Numbered from the stretch's first letter, positions 8,208 to 19,622 are shown. The stretch is 64,000 bases of DNA from Rhodococcus sp. OK302 (GCF_002245895.1 NZ_NPJZ01000001.1:1772501-1836500); one strand, 5' to 3'. A program made the numbers and translations. Notes: generated by a model from the letters alone, not told the origin.

Positions 8208-9113
8208 TCAGATCACCTTTCGCAGTGTGCGGTAGGTGCGTTCGCCGAGCGTGACAAGTTCGGTCGGTCCGCCGGATTGAGTGGACTCCGGTCGACGCAA
8301 GTAGTAGACGCAGTCGTCGGGAAGGTCCGTCAACTGTGGTGGTGATCCGGGAATGGGATTCAGTCCGCGAGACGGCAAGGCACCGAGCAAGTCCTGGGTG
8401 TAGTCGTGGAGTGGATCCTGCAGCACCTGCGCGGCAGGCCCGATTTCCATGATGCGTGAGGCGTACATGACGGCCAGGCGATCCGCGATCTTGCTGCGGA
8501 TCAAGGACGACAGGTCATGGGTAATGAGCAGGACGGCGGCGCCTTCGTCGGCGCATTCGCGGAGGAGAACGAGGATATGGTCGGTGAGGGCGCGGTCGAG
8601 GTTGGCCGTTGGTTCGTCGGCCACGATCACCGACGGATTTCCGGCCAGAGCGCAGGCGATGGCAACTCGCTGCGCCATACCGCCGGAGAGTTCATGGGGG
8701 TAGCAGTCGAGAGCTGACGGTTCGAGTCCGACTCGCCTCGCCAAACCGTCGCAGGTGTGATTGCTGCCGAGAGCACTGATCGCCTCCTGCAGTTGTGATC
8801 GCGCGGTCCGCACCGGGGTGAGATATGTTGCGGCAGATTGAGGAACGAGCGCAGCATGCCGGCCCCGGAATGGAGTGCCGGAGAAGACGTCGATATCTCC
8901 GACCGTGATGCTGCCTGTTCTTTGCGTATCCGGTGGCAGCATATTCATCACCGATGTAGCGATGATGGACTTGCCACAGCCGGACTCGCCGACAAGTGCA
9001 GTGACCGTTCCTGCGGGGACGGCGAGGTCGATATCGCTGGCGGCGTGGACAACCGAGCCGTCGGCCAGGGGGATTCTGACGGTAAGCGAGTTGATCTGTA
9101 GGCCGGTTGTCAC
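8208..9113 (-). CDS. ABC transporter ATP-binding protein (DppD/NikD type)
   Basis: A 301-residue ATPase with Walker A GESGCGKS, signature LSGGMAQR, Walker B VIVADEPTANLD and H-loop LLITHDL, followed by the oligopeptide-transporter C-terminal segment (HDYTQDLLGALPSRGLNPIPG). The GTG at 9113 overlaps the stop of the upstream permease (GTGA). A much longer open frame continues upstream in the same phase, but that part is a shadow of the permease gene. It energises import of a peptide, metal chelate or similar solute. Confidence 0.88.
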   Translation of the reverse strand: MTTGLQINSLTVRIPLADGSVVHAASDIDLAVPAGTVTALVGESGCGKSIIATSVMNMLPPDTQRTGSITVGDIDVFSGTPFRGRHAALVPQSAATYLTPVRTARSQLQEAISALGSNHTCDGLARRVGLEPSALDCYPHELSGGMAQRVAIACALAGNPSVIVADEPTANLDRALTDHILVLLRECADEGAAVLLITHDLSSLIRSKIADRLAVMYASRIMEIGPAAQVLQDPLHDYTQDLLGALPSRGLNPIPGSPPQLTDLPDDCVYYLRRPESTQSGGPTELVTLGERTYRTLRKVI

Positions 9114-9931
9114 AGTCTCAACTCCGAAGGTCGCGGGGGTGTGAGCATTGATCGCAGCGCCGAACCAGCGATTGCTACTGCGACGGTTGTGATCACGAGT
9201 ACGGCTGCCGGGAATACCAGAGTCCACCAGCCGCCGAGCAGTAGGGAGCCTCGAGCTTCTTCGAGAAGTGTTCCCAGACTGGGTTTGTGGGGCGGCAAGC
9301 CGAATCCGAGGAACGACAGGGTCGACTCGTGCCACACCGCGTGGGGGAGGAGAAGAACCACAGCGATCAGTGCCTGGGGTGCAGCGGCGGGGACGAGGTG
9401 ACGCATGATTACGTGCCGCCGACTCGCGCCTGCAAGGATGGCTGCATCGATGTACGGTCGCTCGCGCAGGCTCAAGATTTCGCCGCGAATGATGCGCGCC
9501 ACCTGAGTCCAGTGGGTGAGCGCGATCGACAGCACGATGGCCGCGATGCTTCCGCGGAACATCGCGACGATGACGATGCCGAGCAGTAGATGGGGGAGGG
9601 CGTTGACGGCGTCGGTGGCGCGCATGACAAACCGGTCTACCCAGCCGCCGATCAAACCCGCGGTGGTGCCGACGGCTACACCGATCACGGTGGCCAACAG
9701 GGCACAAGCGAGGGCGATGAGCAGGGACGTGCGAATGCCGGCGGCGATGCGTACAAACAGGTCTCGGCCGGCCGAGTCCGTGCCGAACGGATGCGTGAGC
9801 GACGGCGCCAACCGTGCTTGGGCGAAGTCGGTGACACGGTCGTCGACATCCGCGATCCACGGAACCAATGCCGCATAGAGCGCAATGAGGATCAGGACAC
9901 CGACGGCGATCTTGAAACGTCTCTCAGCCAT
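9110..9931 (-). CDS. ABC transporter permease (DppC/NikC type)
   Basis: A 273-residue BPD_transp_1 permease. It starts with one helix and a periplasmic stretch ending HPFGTDSAGRDLFVRI, the hallmark of DppC/OppC proteins, then five further helices. The cytoplasmic coupling loop contains ILAGASRRHVIMRHLVPAAA. It overlaps the upstream permease by 8 bp and the downstream ATPase by 4 bp. Confidence 0.9.
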   Translation of the reverse strand: MAERRFKIAVGVLILIALYAALVPWIADVDDRVTDFAQARLAPSLTHPFGTDSAGRDLFVRIAAGIRTSLLIALACALLATVIGVAVGTTAGLIGGWVDRFVMRATDAVNALPHLLLGIVIVAMFRGSIAAIVLSIALTHWTQVARIIRGEILSLRERPYIDAAILAGASRRHVIMRHLVPAAAPQALIAVVLLLPHAVWHESTLSFLGFGLPPHKPSLGTLLEEARGSLLLGGWWTLVFPAAVLVITTVAVAIAGSALRSMLTPPRPSELRL

Positions 9932-10961
9932 CTGTGCTCACTCTTGGGTCGAGTACGGCAACAACGACGTCGGCAAGTAGCGACCCGAGCATGACGGTCA
10001 ACGTTGTTCCGATGGTGAGGAATGCGAGCAGTGCCATGTCGAGATCGCGAGCCGACGAGACGATGGCACCGGCGATTCCCGGCCAACTGAACACTTCCTC
10101 GACCAGTACTGCGCCGACGATCAACTCGGGTAAACGCACCCCGATGATGTTGACGAACGGAGCGAGTGACGTCGGAAGGATATGACGCTTCGTGATTGTC
10201 GGTGCCGGGATCCCACGTGCGACGGCGCCCGCCACAAAACCTTCTCCGGTCGCCCCCGCTACGGACTCGCGGACAGCCAGTAGCAGCCACGGCATTTGTG
10301 AGATCGCGAGCACTGCCACCGGAAGTATCAGGTGTCGAATGACCTGTCCCGCTGTGGGATCGGCACCGCCATCTGTCAATCCGGCGACGGGTAACCAGCC
10401 GAGGGTTAACGCGAAGAGCGCAATTGCGCCGAGCGACATGACAAACGGAGGAAGGCCCTGTACGGCGACGCACAGACCGGACACGGTTTTGTCCAGGAGT
10501 CCGCCCTTGCGAATTCCGGCGAGCACACCCAGCATGAGTGAGACGAGAATCGCGATCACCAGGCTGATGCCGACCAGAAGGAGCGTCCACGGTAGTCGCT
10601 CGGAAATGACCTGGGAAACAGGTTGATTGAACGATCGGGAGATTCCCAGATTTCCGTTGAGCACTCCCTGCAGCCACGTCCAGTACGTGCTGTACCAGGG
10701 GTTGTCGAAGCCCATCTGTGAGGCGATCAGAGCCTTGTCTACCTCGCTGGTGGTCATGTAGCGCGAACCGAGATAGCCCACCAGAGGATCGAAAGGTGAA
10801 ATCGCTGCGGCAGCAAACAATCCGGCGGACACGATCGCGATTACGGGAACCACGAACAACATCCGCCGAACGGCCATCGTGAGGATGGCCCGTCGGCGAG
10901 AGTTGTGGGTTCGAACCGGATGTGTTGCCGGGGTGCCAGTTCGGACGTCGACGGCTGTCAC
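9924..10961 (-). CDS. ABC transporter permease (DppB/NikB type)
   Basis: A 345-residue permease. GTG at 10961 overlaps the stop of the substrate-binding protein (GTGA) and adds a 45-residue basic N-terminus before the first helix (MLFVVPVIAIVSAGLFAAAA). FDNPWYSTYWTWLQGVLNGN and the coupling loop GIPAPTITKRHILPTSLAP are typical of DppB. Alternative internal starts near the first helix cannot be excluded. Confidence 0.87.
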   Translation of the reverse strand: MTAVDVRTGTPATHPVRTHNSRRRAILTMAVRRMLFVVPVIAIVSAGLFAAAAISPFDPLVGYLGSRYMTTSEVDKALIASQMGFDNPWYSTYWTWLQGVLNGNLGISRSFNQPVSQVISERLPWTLLLVGISLVIAILVSLMLGVLAGIRKGGLLDKTVSGLCVAVQGLPPFVMSLGAIALFALTLGWLPVAGLTDGGADPTAGQVIRHLILPVAVLAISQMPWLLLAVRESVAGATGEGFVAGAVARGIPAPTITKRHILPTSLAPFVNIIGVRLPELIVGAVLVEEVFSWPGIAGAIVSSARDLDMALLAFLTIGTTLTVMLGSLLADVVVAVLDPRVSTDG

Positions 10962-12553
10962 TGGTCTTGCGTCCAGCTCTGCAGGGACCACCACGGACCC
11001 CACGTCACACCGTGCGCGTGAGGTTCGAGTACCGGTCCGGACATCTTCCAATCGGAATCTTTCGAGACATAGGTGTGGTCGAGGAAGACCAGGTACACGT
11101 AGCCAGGATCATCGACGTACGCCTGCTGCACATCTCGGTACGCGGCGTCGCGAATGGCCGGGTCGAGGCTGCGTCGGCCGACGTCGAGTCCGGCGTCGAC
11201 AACGGGGTTCGAGTAATCACTCGGATTGCTGTAGATGCTTCCAACCCCGGGCGCGATGTACTTCGAATCGAGGGCGTTGTAGGCCTGAGTATCGGGGTCG
11301 AAGGGCTCGTCGCCGCCTCCGAGCAGGGTGGAGTCCAGGTTGATTCGCGGGTCGATGCGATCCCACGACAGTGCTTCCAGATCTACCTCGACGCCGATGC
11401 CGAGTGCATCGGAAGCGAAGGCCTGCGCGAGATCTCGACGGACGGTATCCACGGAGTTGTACATGATCGTGAATTGAGCGCGCTGCCCGCTCTTCGAACG
11501 GATGCCGTCGCTGCCTTCGATCCAGCCGGCGTCGGTGAGGATCTGCTCGGCGCGGTCCGGGTCGTAGGCAAACGTGGCATTCGGGTTGTAGGACGAGCCG
11601 TAGACCTCGGGAATCGGAGTGGCGGCGACGCGGCCGTGCCCGGCGAGAACGTTGTCGATCATGGACTGCCGGTCGGCTGCGAGGTTCAGAGCCAGGCGCA
11701 TCGCCTTGTCGCCGACCACAGGGTTGTTTGTCGGCAGGGAGACTCCACGCCAGTCTGCCGACTGATGAGCGGTGACCGACATGCCGTCACGATTGGCGAA
11801 CGTATTCGCCAGGAGCGGAGGAAGATTGGTTCCGTCGATCTCGCCGGACACCATGCGCTGGGCTCGGGTGTTGTCGTCGGGAACGTACAAGAGCGTGAGT
11901 TTCTTGATCCGGGGTTCGCCGCCCCAGTAGTTTTTGTTGGCCGCGAACACCGCACGATCCGGTGACAGGTCCACCAATGTGTACGGGCCGGTGCCGATCG
12001 GTTGGGTGTTCAGCGTCGACTCGGCAGCAAGGCCGGGTGTCGCGACGGACTCCGACGGCACTATGCCGATCAGCATCTTGGTGAGCAATGGAGCGTAGGA
12101 GTACGCCAGACGGAACTCCACTGTGCGCTCGTCTACCGCGACGACATCGCGGATCATGTCGAACGACGACTTCGCTTCGGACGCCGATGCCGGATCGAGG
12201 ATCGCTTTGTAGGTGGCGGCGACGTCGGCAGCGTTGAAAGTGGAGCCGTCGGAGAATGTGACACCGTCACGGAGTTCGACGGTCCAGATGGTGGCGTCTG
12301 CGTTGGCCGTCGGAACTTTTGCGGCGAGCGCCGGCTCGAAACCGGGCATTCCGGCTCCGCCGGTGAGGCGGACCAGACCGTCGTACATCTTGGCTTCGCC
12401 GGCCGCTCCGAAGCCGGCGACGGGATTGTATCCGCCAAGTTCGTAGCCGTCGGCAAGGACGAGTCCGTCGCCGGAGGGGGCCGAGGGACTACTGCAGGAG
12501 GCGACCAACAGTGCGCCGGTGAGTGTCAGAACGCTGGTTCGGGTCAGATTCAC
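10958..12553 (-). CDS. ABC transporter substrate-binding lipoprotein (SBP_bac_5)
   Basis: A 531-residue family 5 solute-binding protein and first gene of the importer operon. The signal peptide MNLTRTSVLTLTGALLVASC ends in a lipobox with Cys20, so the protein is membrane anchored. The family core is visible: WTVELRDGVTFSDGSTFNAADV and TGPYTLVDL. Family 5 proteins bind peptides, nickel, opines or metallophores. The C-terminus has a small His cluster (HAHG) and aromatic residues; this does not settle the ligand. The start is GTG with AAAGGA upstream. Three phased TTCA repeats upstream may be a metalloregulator site. Confidence 0.88.
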   Translation of the reverse strand: MNLTRTSVLTLTGALLVASCSSPSAPSGDGLVLADGYELGGYNPVAGFGAAGEAKMYDGLVRLTGGAGMPGFEPALAAKVPTANADATIWTVELRDGVTFSDGSTFNAADVAATYKAILDPASASEAKSSFDMIRDVVAVDERTVEFRLAYSYAPLLTKMLIGIVPSESVATPGLAAESTLNTQPIGTGPYTLVDLSPDRAVFAANKNYWGGEPRIKKLTLLYVPDDNTRAQRMVSGEIDGTNLPPLLANTFANRDGMSVTAHQSADWRGVSLPTNNPVVGDKAMRLALNLAADRQSMIDNVLAGHGRVAATPIPEVYGSSYNPNATFAYDPDRAEQILTDAGWIEGSDGIRSKSGQRAQFTIMYNSVDTVRRDLAQAFASDALGIGVEVDLEALSWDRIDPRINLDSTLLGGGDEPFDPDTQAYNALDSKYIAPGVGSIYSNPSDYSNPVVDAGLDVGRRSLDPAIRDAAYRDVQQAYVDDPGYVYLVFLDHTYVSKDSDWKMSGPVLEPHAHGVTWGPWWSLQSWTQDQ

Positions 12554-12592
12554 TGGTGTCCTTTCGTGACGGACAGACGTCCATTACATCTG

Positions 12593-12616
12593 TTCACCTA
12601 TTCAGATATTCATATG
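12593..12616. promoter_or_regulatory. Three 8-bp phased TTCA repeats, candidate operator of the ABC importer
   Basis: TTCACCTA, TTCAGATA and TTCATATG follow one another at exactly 8-bp spacing, 40 nt upstream of the lipoprotein start. The AT-rich TGAAY/TATTCA core recalls ArsR/SmtB metalloregulator operators. The local AT-richness stands out from the surrounding GC-rich DNA. Confidence 0.4.
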
Positions 12617-12720
12617 ATGTCATCTCGATCCGGATATTTCGCCCGTCGTGGGAAGTCGGTTCAGGCTGGTGCAAGAAGGCTCAGGTGGAACACACTGACA
12701 GCGTGGGCAGTGCCGGGCCG

Positions 12721-12726
12721 TAGTCT
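12721..12726 (+). promoter_or_regulatory. -10 hexamer, leaderless promoter of purD
   Basis: TAGTCT followed by a 6-nt spacer and the GTG start at 12733; there is no Shine-Dalgarno. Confidence 0.6.
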
Positions 12727-12732
12727 GTTCAC

Positions 12733-13989
12733 GTGCGCGTACTCGTAATCGGCTCCGGAGCCCGTGAACATGCCCTCCTTCTCTCTCTCGCTCGCGATCC
12801 AGGTGTCACGGCCCTGATCTGCGCACCTGGCAATGCCGGGATCGCAAAAATCGCCGAGCAACACCCGATCGACGTAGCTTCAGGTGAAGCCGTCACTGCT
12901 TTGGCGCAGAAGGTCGAAGCCGACCTCGTTGTCATCGGTCCTGAGGTTCCGCTGGTCCTCGGTGTCGCCGACGCAGTGCGCGCCGCTGGTATCGCCTGCT
13001 TCGGACCGTCAGCTGATGCAGCCCGCATCGAAGGATCCAAGGCATTTGCCAAGGACGTGATGGCTGTCGCCGGTGTGAAGACCGCTCACAGCGAGATTGT
13101 CGACAACCCGGCCAAGCTCGACGAAGCTCTCGATCGTTTCGGCCCCAACTGGGTGGTCAAGGACGACGGGCTCGCCGCAGGCAAGGGCGTTGTGGTCACC
13201 ACAGACCGCGTCGCAGCCCGCGACCACGCTGCTGAATTGCTCGAACTCGGACACCCCGTCCTACTCGAATCCTTCCTCGACGGTCCCGAGGTTTCCCTCT
13301 TCTGCCTCGTTGACGGCGAGACGGTTGTCCCGCTGCTGCCGGCACAGGATCACAAGCGCGTCGGCGACGGCGACAGTGGCCCCAACACCGGCGGTATGGG
13401 TGCTTACACGCCTTTGCCGTGGTTGCCTGACGAGATGGTCACGCAGATCGTCGACGACGTCGTGAAGCCTGTCGCAGCAGAGTTGGTTGCGCGCGGAAGT
13501 GGCTTCTCCGGACTTCTCTACGCCGGTCTTGCCATGGGCGTCGACGGCCCGGCTGTAGTCGAGTTCAACTGCCGATTCGGTGACCCGGAAACTCAAGCTG
13601 TTCTGGCGCTGCTCGAAACACCGCTGGGCGAACTCCTCAACGCGACATCCACCGGCACCCTCGGTTCCGTCGGCCCGCTTCAGTGGCGTGACGGTAGTGC
13701 CGTCACTGTGGTGATTGCTGCCGAGAACTACCCGGCAACTCCGCGCACGGGCGACGTGATTACCGGAGCGGACGCCGCCGGCGTTCTGCACGCGGGTACC
13801 AAGACGCGTGAAGACGGTGCCGTCGTCTCTGCCGGCGGGCGTGTGCTGAGTGTTGTCGGAGTGGGCAAAGATCTCACCGAAGCGCGTGACGACGCGTACG
13901 CCAAGATTGCGAATGTGAAGCTTCCCGGTGGGCACTTCCGGACCGATATCGGGCTTGGCGCTGTCGAAGGACGTATTGCTCTACCCTGA
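12733..13989 (+). CDS. purD: Phosphoribosylamine--glycine ligase (GARS)
   Basis: A 418-residue ATP-grasp enzyme that joins glycine to phosphoribosylamine, step 2 of purine synthesis. Motifs include the N-terminal [31 protein letters not shown], the ATP-grasp loop [15 protein letters not shown], and [30 protein letters not shown] carries the metal-binding residues. Length is standard. It is transcribed alone, away from the divergent ABC importer, with a terminator downstream. The GTG at 12733 aligns with the family start and is probably leaderless. Confidence 0.97.
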   Translation: MRVLVIGSGAREHALLLSLARDPGVTALICAPGNAGIAKIAEQHPIDVASGEAVTALAQKVEADLVVIGPEVPLVLGVADAVRAAGIACFGPSADAARIEGSKAFAKDVMAVAGVKTAHSEIVDNPAKLDEALDRFGPNWVVKDDGLAAGKGVVVTTDRVAARDHAAELLELGHPVLLESFLDGPEVSLFCLVDGETVVPLLPAQDHKRVGDGDSGPNTGGMGAYTPLPWLPDEMVTQIVDDVVKPVAAELVARGSGFSGLLYAGLAMGVDGPAVVEFNCRFGDPETQAVLALLETPLGELLNATSTGTLGSVGPLQWRDGSAVTVVIAAENYPATPRTGDVITGADAAGVLHAGTKTREDGAVVSAGGRVLSVVGVGKDLTEARDDAYAKIANVKLPGGHFRTDIGLGAVEGRIALP

Positions 13990-14004
13990 TCCGTTTTCTC
14001 TTGC

Positions 14005-14037
14005 AATGGCCGGTGAACCTTGTGTTCGCCGGCCATT
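14005..14037 (+). terminator. Stem-loop terminator after purD
   Basis: A 14-bp stem (AATGGCCGGTGAAC with GTTCGCCGGCCATT, one G-U) with loop CTTGT, 16 nt after the purD stop. Only a weak U run (TTCTTA) follows. Confidence 0.7.
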
Positions 14038-14050
14038 TCTTACGAAAAAG

Positions 14051-14064
14051 TGACACTTGTTCTA
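14051..14064. promoter_or_regulatory. KstR-like box upstream of cholesterol oxidase
   Basis: TGACACTTGTTCTA matches the KstR motif TNNAACNNGTTNNA at all but one fixed position. KstR is the TetR repressor of sterol catabolism in Rhodococcus and Mycobacterium, and the gene downstream is a cholesterol oxidase. Cognate binding is inferred. Confidence 0.45.
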
Positions 14065-14065
14065 T

Positions 14066-15805
<1,740 letters not shown>

Positions 15806-15819
15806 CTTGTGAACGCGAC

Positions 15820-15855
15820 GTGCACACCGGGGCATGTTTCTTCCCCGGTGTGCAC
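15820..15855. terminator. Bidirectional stem-loop after cholesterol oxidase
   Basis: A perfect 13-bp stem, GTGCACACCGGGG with CCCCGGTGTGCAC, and a 10-nt loop. It sits between the oxidase stop and the end of the convergent DUF222/HNH pseudogene, so it can serve both. Confidence 0.75.
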
Positions 15856-15872
15856 CTTGCGTATTCGGCTGT

Positions 15873-17104
15873 TCACGCTGCTGTCGGTGGACTGTTTCCC
15901 GGTATCGGAACCTGATACGGATCCACCGACATCGGTGGATAGAACCGGGTTCTCCGATCATCCCCGATCTCGACACTCCACTCGGTATGGTGCAGCAACC
16001 GATGGTGATGGCCGCACAAAAGTATGAGGTTGTCGAAATCCGTTGGACCACTGTCCATCCAATGGACAATATGGTGGGCGTCGCACCATCCGGGAGGGGT
16101 ACCGCACCCCGGGAATGCGCATCCACCATCCCTGACCGCCAAAGCTCGCCGCTGCGGGACTGTTGCGGTTCGCTCGTCGAGCCCCGCGTAAATACCGTTG
16201 TGGTCGAGCAGGATTCGGGTGACCGTGCAGTCGCAGGCCAGCATGCGGGCACTGTCGAGACTGATGGGGCCGCCCAGTTGGTGATCGCATAACCGAGTTC
16301 TTCAGTGGACGGCAACAAGTCTTTGAGAGCCAGCAGGTCCGTGAGGTCTTTCGCGGTGGCCGTGATCGTCAGGTGCGGTTTGACGCCACCTTCGACGGGG
16401 CCGAGGCCGGCCATCTCGAAGCGGCGCAGGAGTTCACAGAAACCGTCAGCGCGTCGAAGCGCCGGAGTACGAAGATCTTTCACACCGTCAATTTCGGGAG
16501 TCGGCTTCGAGAGGCCTGACAGCAGCGCGATCAACCGGACGCCGTTGACGGCATCGAGGTCACCTTTCACGCTGACACGCCCGTACAAACCTTTGGACGC
16601 GTAGAACTCGTTGCGCTCGGAATCCTCTCCGACGGGGACGCCGTCGTCGCGGTTGCCGTACTGCTTTTCGATGCGCCGGATGGCTGCCCGGATGGCGTCG
16701 CAGTCGGAAACTTTTTTCGAGGCGAGGTCCAGAAGGATTTTGCGGGCCTTCTCGATGTCCGCGGTATGCATGTTCTTGGGTGGGTGCTGGCAGAACTGGG
16801 CCACCTGCCGCGCCTTGAGAGCGTCGATGTCACCATCGTGAAAGGACTGTGCGACTACAGGTTCAAGCATGAACAACCGCGCGAGGCTGACCAGTTGGCT
16901 GCATTCGCCGATCTCGAGGTTGGTGGACCGGTGCAACCACTGGGTGATAGCCCGAAAGCCCGTGTCGGGGAGAGCGTCACGGGTGAACATCTCGACAACG
17001 AGGTGCACCATGCGTGATTGCATATCGTGCCGGGCGCGGACCAGGTCGAGAACCTCAACTTGGAGGCCCTCGCTGTCCTACTGCCACGCTTCCCGATTCC
17101 CCAT
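15873..17104 (-). pseudogene. DUF222/HNH endonuclease (13E12-type), broken by a nonsense codon and a frameshift
   Basis: The reading frame from ATG 17104 gives MGNREAWQ and then an in-frame TAG at 17078-17080, after which the DUF222 protein continues normally (EGLQVEVLDLVRARHDMQSR and on). A second lesion near 16274-16281 shifts the frame: AITNW breaks off and GGPISLDSARMLACDC resumes in the next frame after loss of one base. The C-terminal HNH nuclease module is intact, with CAFPGCGTPPGWCDAHHIVHW and LCGHHHRLLHH, ending at 15873. Such REP13E12-like genes are repeated in mycolata genomes. Two independent lesions argue for decay rather than a sequencing slip. Internal restart at the ATG at 17023 could still make an N-terminal DUF222 fragment. 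Confidence 0.85.
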
Positions 17105-17210
17105 GCGCTAATTCTAATCGAACAGGATTTCGATTCCTAGAGACATTCCGGACAGATTTGTGCAATGTTCAGGTGAGACTTATTGATATGCAGCAGTATT
17201 CGAATTGTTG

Positions 17211-18065
17211 CTATGTGGAAATGTGTGGACTTCGGTAGGTATCGATCAGTCGTCTCGCCCGGGTAGCCAGGGGCGTAGGTGAGTCGAATCCACAACGTTG
17301 GGAAACTGTTTCGGAGATCTCCGCAAAGAGTGCGACTGTGGCATCAAGCGAACGCCAACTTTCGTCGACACTCATTCCGCCGTAAGTCTGCTGCACTCGG
17401 TCCCAGATCTCTGCCGGCAACCATTCGCTCATGTGATGCCCGATGTGCCAGGTGTCGGGAGGGCCGTCGGGATCGGTGGCGGCATACCATTCGAGCATTG
17501 TGAGTAGGTCTTCTTTTGTGGTGTTGTCGCGGAACTTCACAACCCAGAGATCGGCACGTTTGATGTAGACCGGAATTTGTGTTGCCTCGTACCAGAATTC
17601 CTCGACGGTTTCGTGAAACTGCGCCGCACTGGGCAACTTCGGCGCCGGTGCACCGGCCGGAGTTGGTAGCTTGTCGGTGATGCCGTCGCGATCGAACAGA
17701 ACGGTATAGCCGCGGTTGTACAGTGCGTCGAGCCCGTCGTCGATCATGGATTTCACCCGCTCCGGGCCGGCAATCATGAAGTCGCACTTACGTCCCTGCT
17801 CGTACACAACCAGTTTCGGTGCAGGCCAAAGACTGTCGATCTGGTCGAATGACATGCACAGGAGTACTTCGCCGAAATTGTGCACCCAGCTCGGGTCGGC
17901 AGACAGTTCCTGCCATTGAGGAGTGATGATTTCGAGATCGAAATCGGAATACTCGTCTACTCGCTCGCCACGTCCCCGTGAGCCGGTTGCTATCACCGCG
18001 CCGATACGTGGATCATTCGCCGCCCACTCGAGAACGGACGTCAACAAGGCGTCGGGGTCTTCCAT
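17211..18065 (-). CDS. Aminoglycoside 6-adenylyltransferase-like nucleotidyltransferase
   Basis: A 284-residue protein of the ANT(6)/AadK family. The nucleotidyltransferase motif GSRGRGERVDEYSDFDLEI (from about residue 28) contains the metal-binding Asp pair, and a third acidic position lies in RKCDFMI. The C-terminal helical domain has VKFRDNTTKEDLLTMLEWYA. Family members adenylylate streptomycin-like drugs, but many chromosomal homologues have no known resistance role. It stands alone between the DUF222 pseudogene and the dedA-PAP2 pair, 9 nt from the dedA stop on the same strand. Confidence 0.82.
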   Translation of the reverse strand: MEDPDALLTSVLEWAANDPRIGAVIATGSRGRGERVDEYSDFDLEIITPQWQELSADPSWVHNFGEVLLCMSFDQIDSLWPAPKLVVYEQGRKCDFMIAGPERVKSMIDDGLDALYNRGYTVLFDRDGITDKLPTPAGAPAPKLPSAAQFHETVEEFWYEATQIPVYIKRADLWVVKFRDNTTKEDLLTMLEWYAATDPDGPPDTWHIGHHMSEWLPAEIWDRVQQTYGGMSVDESWRSLDATVALFAEISETVSQRCGFDSPTPLATRARRLIDTYRSPHIST

Positions 18066-18074
18066 ACTCTGATT

Positions 18075-18722
18075 CTACTGATCAGCGATTTCGGCAAGTG
18101 ACTTTGATGGCTTTCTCAGCGAGAGGAGGTAGTTCACTGCCATGGGAAGAACCGAGATCACGACAACCGCGATGAGGATGATCTCGATGTGGGCCCGGAC
18201 GAAGTCGATTCCGCCGAGCAAGTATCCCAGAACCGGGACGGTAACACCCCACAGCACACCGCCGATGATGTTGTACGTCAAGAAGGTTCGGTATGGCATT
18301 CCCGAGGCGCCGGCCAAGACAGGAGTTATCGTCCGTACAACCGGAACGAACCGTGCCAGAACAATGGTGCGGGGTCCGTGTTTGGCAAAGAAGGCTTCGG
18401 CACGGGCCAACTGTGCGGGTCCGAGGCGTTTGGCGCCGGGGCGCTCGAAGACAGCCGGGCCCGCAGCTCGGCCGATAAGGTAACCGCACTGATCTCCGGC
18501 GATGGCGGCAATGGGAATGGTGAGTAGCAGGACCCACAGTGGGACAAACGGATGTTCCTGCGCAACAAGAACGCCCGCTGTGAACAGTAGCGAGTCTCCG
18601 GGGAGGAAGAAGCCGACAAGCAGACCCGTCTCGATGAAGACGGCTGCGAGCAAACCGATCAGGCCGAAGGTTGCAACCAAGGTGTCGGGATTGAGGACGC
18701 CGGTGGAGAGTGCGAGATTCAT
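18075..18722 (-). CDS. DedA-family membrane protein (SNARE-associated/VTT)
   Basis: A 215-residue integral membrane protein. ETGLLVGFFLPGDSLLF, then AIAGDQCGYLIGRAAGPAVF, and FARFVPVVRTITPVLAGASGMPYRTF within the third segment, are characteristic of DedA proteins, which are now implicated in recycling lipid carriers such as undecaprenyl phosphate. The start overlaps the stop of the upstream PAP2 phosphatase by 4 bp, so a flippase-phosphatase pairing in lipid-carrier recycling is plausible. Confidence 0.9.
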   Translation of the reverse strand: MNLALSTGVLNPDTLVATFGLIGLLAAVFIETGLLVGFFLPGDSLLFTAGVLVAQEHPFVPLWVLLLTIPIAAIAGDQCGYLIGRAAGPAVFERPGAKRLGPAQLARAEAFFAKHGPRTIVLARFVPVVRTITPVLAGASGMPYRTFLTYNIIGGVLWGVTVPVLGYLLGGIDFVRAHIEIILIAVVVISVLPMAVNYLLSLRKPSKSLAEIADQ

Positions 18723-19543
18723 ACGAGGACGCCGTTCTCCGACTCGGCGAGTGCGCCGTGCCGTGCTGGCCAGCGGCTGTTCAGGAAGTGAAATACTGCG
18801 CCGCCGATGGTGACTGCAAGAGTTGCCAGTACGGCTCCCGCAATAACGTCGGTGAGCCAGTGCACGCCGAGATATACCCGGGTGAGCGCAACGATAACCG
18901 TGACAACGACGGTCAGGAGCATCAGTAGGCGTTTCACCGCTGGGGTGTACTGCGTGGCCACAACGAGAACGATGATGCCGATCAAAGCTGCTGTGCCCGT
19001 GACATGGCCGGAAGGAAATGAATGGTCGGTCTCGAGGAGAACCTGAGTGGCGGTAGGCGGACGCTCACGCCCGACTATCGCTTTCAGCACTGTGCTCGCT
19101 ACAGCGGCAGCGCCGACAGTACCGATGACGGCGATGCCTGGAATCACGGACCGCGCGCGCCACGAGAGGAAGGCGCCGGCCGCGATGCCGAGGACTGCCG
19201 TCGCTATGGGGCTACCGAGGTCGGTGACAGCAACGGCAACGTGGTTGAGTCCGCTGCTTCGATGCGCCACCATCCAATCGGTTGTGGGACCGTCGAACCT
19301 TGTCAGCCATCCCTTCTGAACTACCTGCACCGACAGGGTCATCAGGGCTACCGTTAGTCCGACAACTCGAAAGATCGTCGATCGCACGTCGGCTGACCGA
19401 TAAATCGATCCGAATCCGAAAAGTGCGGCAGCAACGACGATTGCCGTGACGGCGATTTCCGCGGTGGTGCTTTCGGTCAGCACTTCGGTGACCACGGCAT
19501 GCGGGGACGTGACAGATGCAAGCATGGATCGAAGTCTGCCCAT
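18719..19543 (-). CDS. PAP2-family membrane phosphatase
   Basis: A 274-residue protein with about six membrane helices. The three phosphatase motifs are KAIVGRERPP (C1), SFPSGHVTGTAAL (C2) and ALTRVYLGVHWLTDVIAGA (C3), containing the catalytic histidines. These enzymes dephosphorylate lipid pyrophosphates or phosphatidic acid. The ATG at 19543 was chosen to avoid running into the divergent regulator; an ATG at 19525 is equally possible, and neither has a strong ribosome site. Coupled to dedA downstream. Confidence 0.88.
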   Translation of the reverse strand: MGRLRSMLASVTSPHAVVTEVLTESTTAEIAVTAIVVAAALFGFGSIYRSADVRSTIFRVVGLTVALMTLSVQVVQKGWLTRFDGPTTDWMVAHRSSGLNHVAVAVTDLGSPIATAVLGIAAGAFLSWRARSVIPGIAVIGTVGAAAVASTVLKAIVGRERPPTATQVLLETDHSFPSGHVTGTAALIGIIVLVVATQYTPAVKRLLMLLTVVVTVIVALTRVYLGVHWLTDVIAGAVLATLAVTIGGAVFHFLNSRWPARHGALAESENGVLV

Positions 19544-19622
19544 CCAATGCTGAAGAAACGCTGAATGCACGTTCGGTGACGGTGCGTAATCTGTTGTACT
19601 GAGTTCGGAAAGGGGGCCTAAG

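Noticed and set aside
9114..9860. N-terminal extension of the DppD-type ATPase
   Set aside because: The frame stays open but is arginine-rich nonsense lying over the DppC permease; the GTG at 9113 begins the true ATPase domain.
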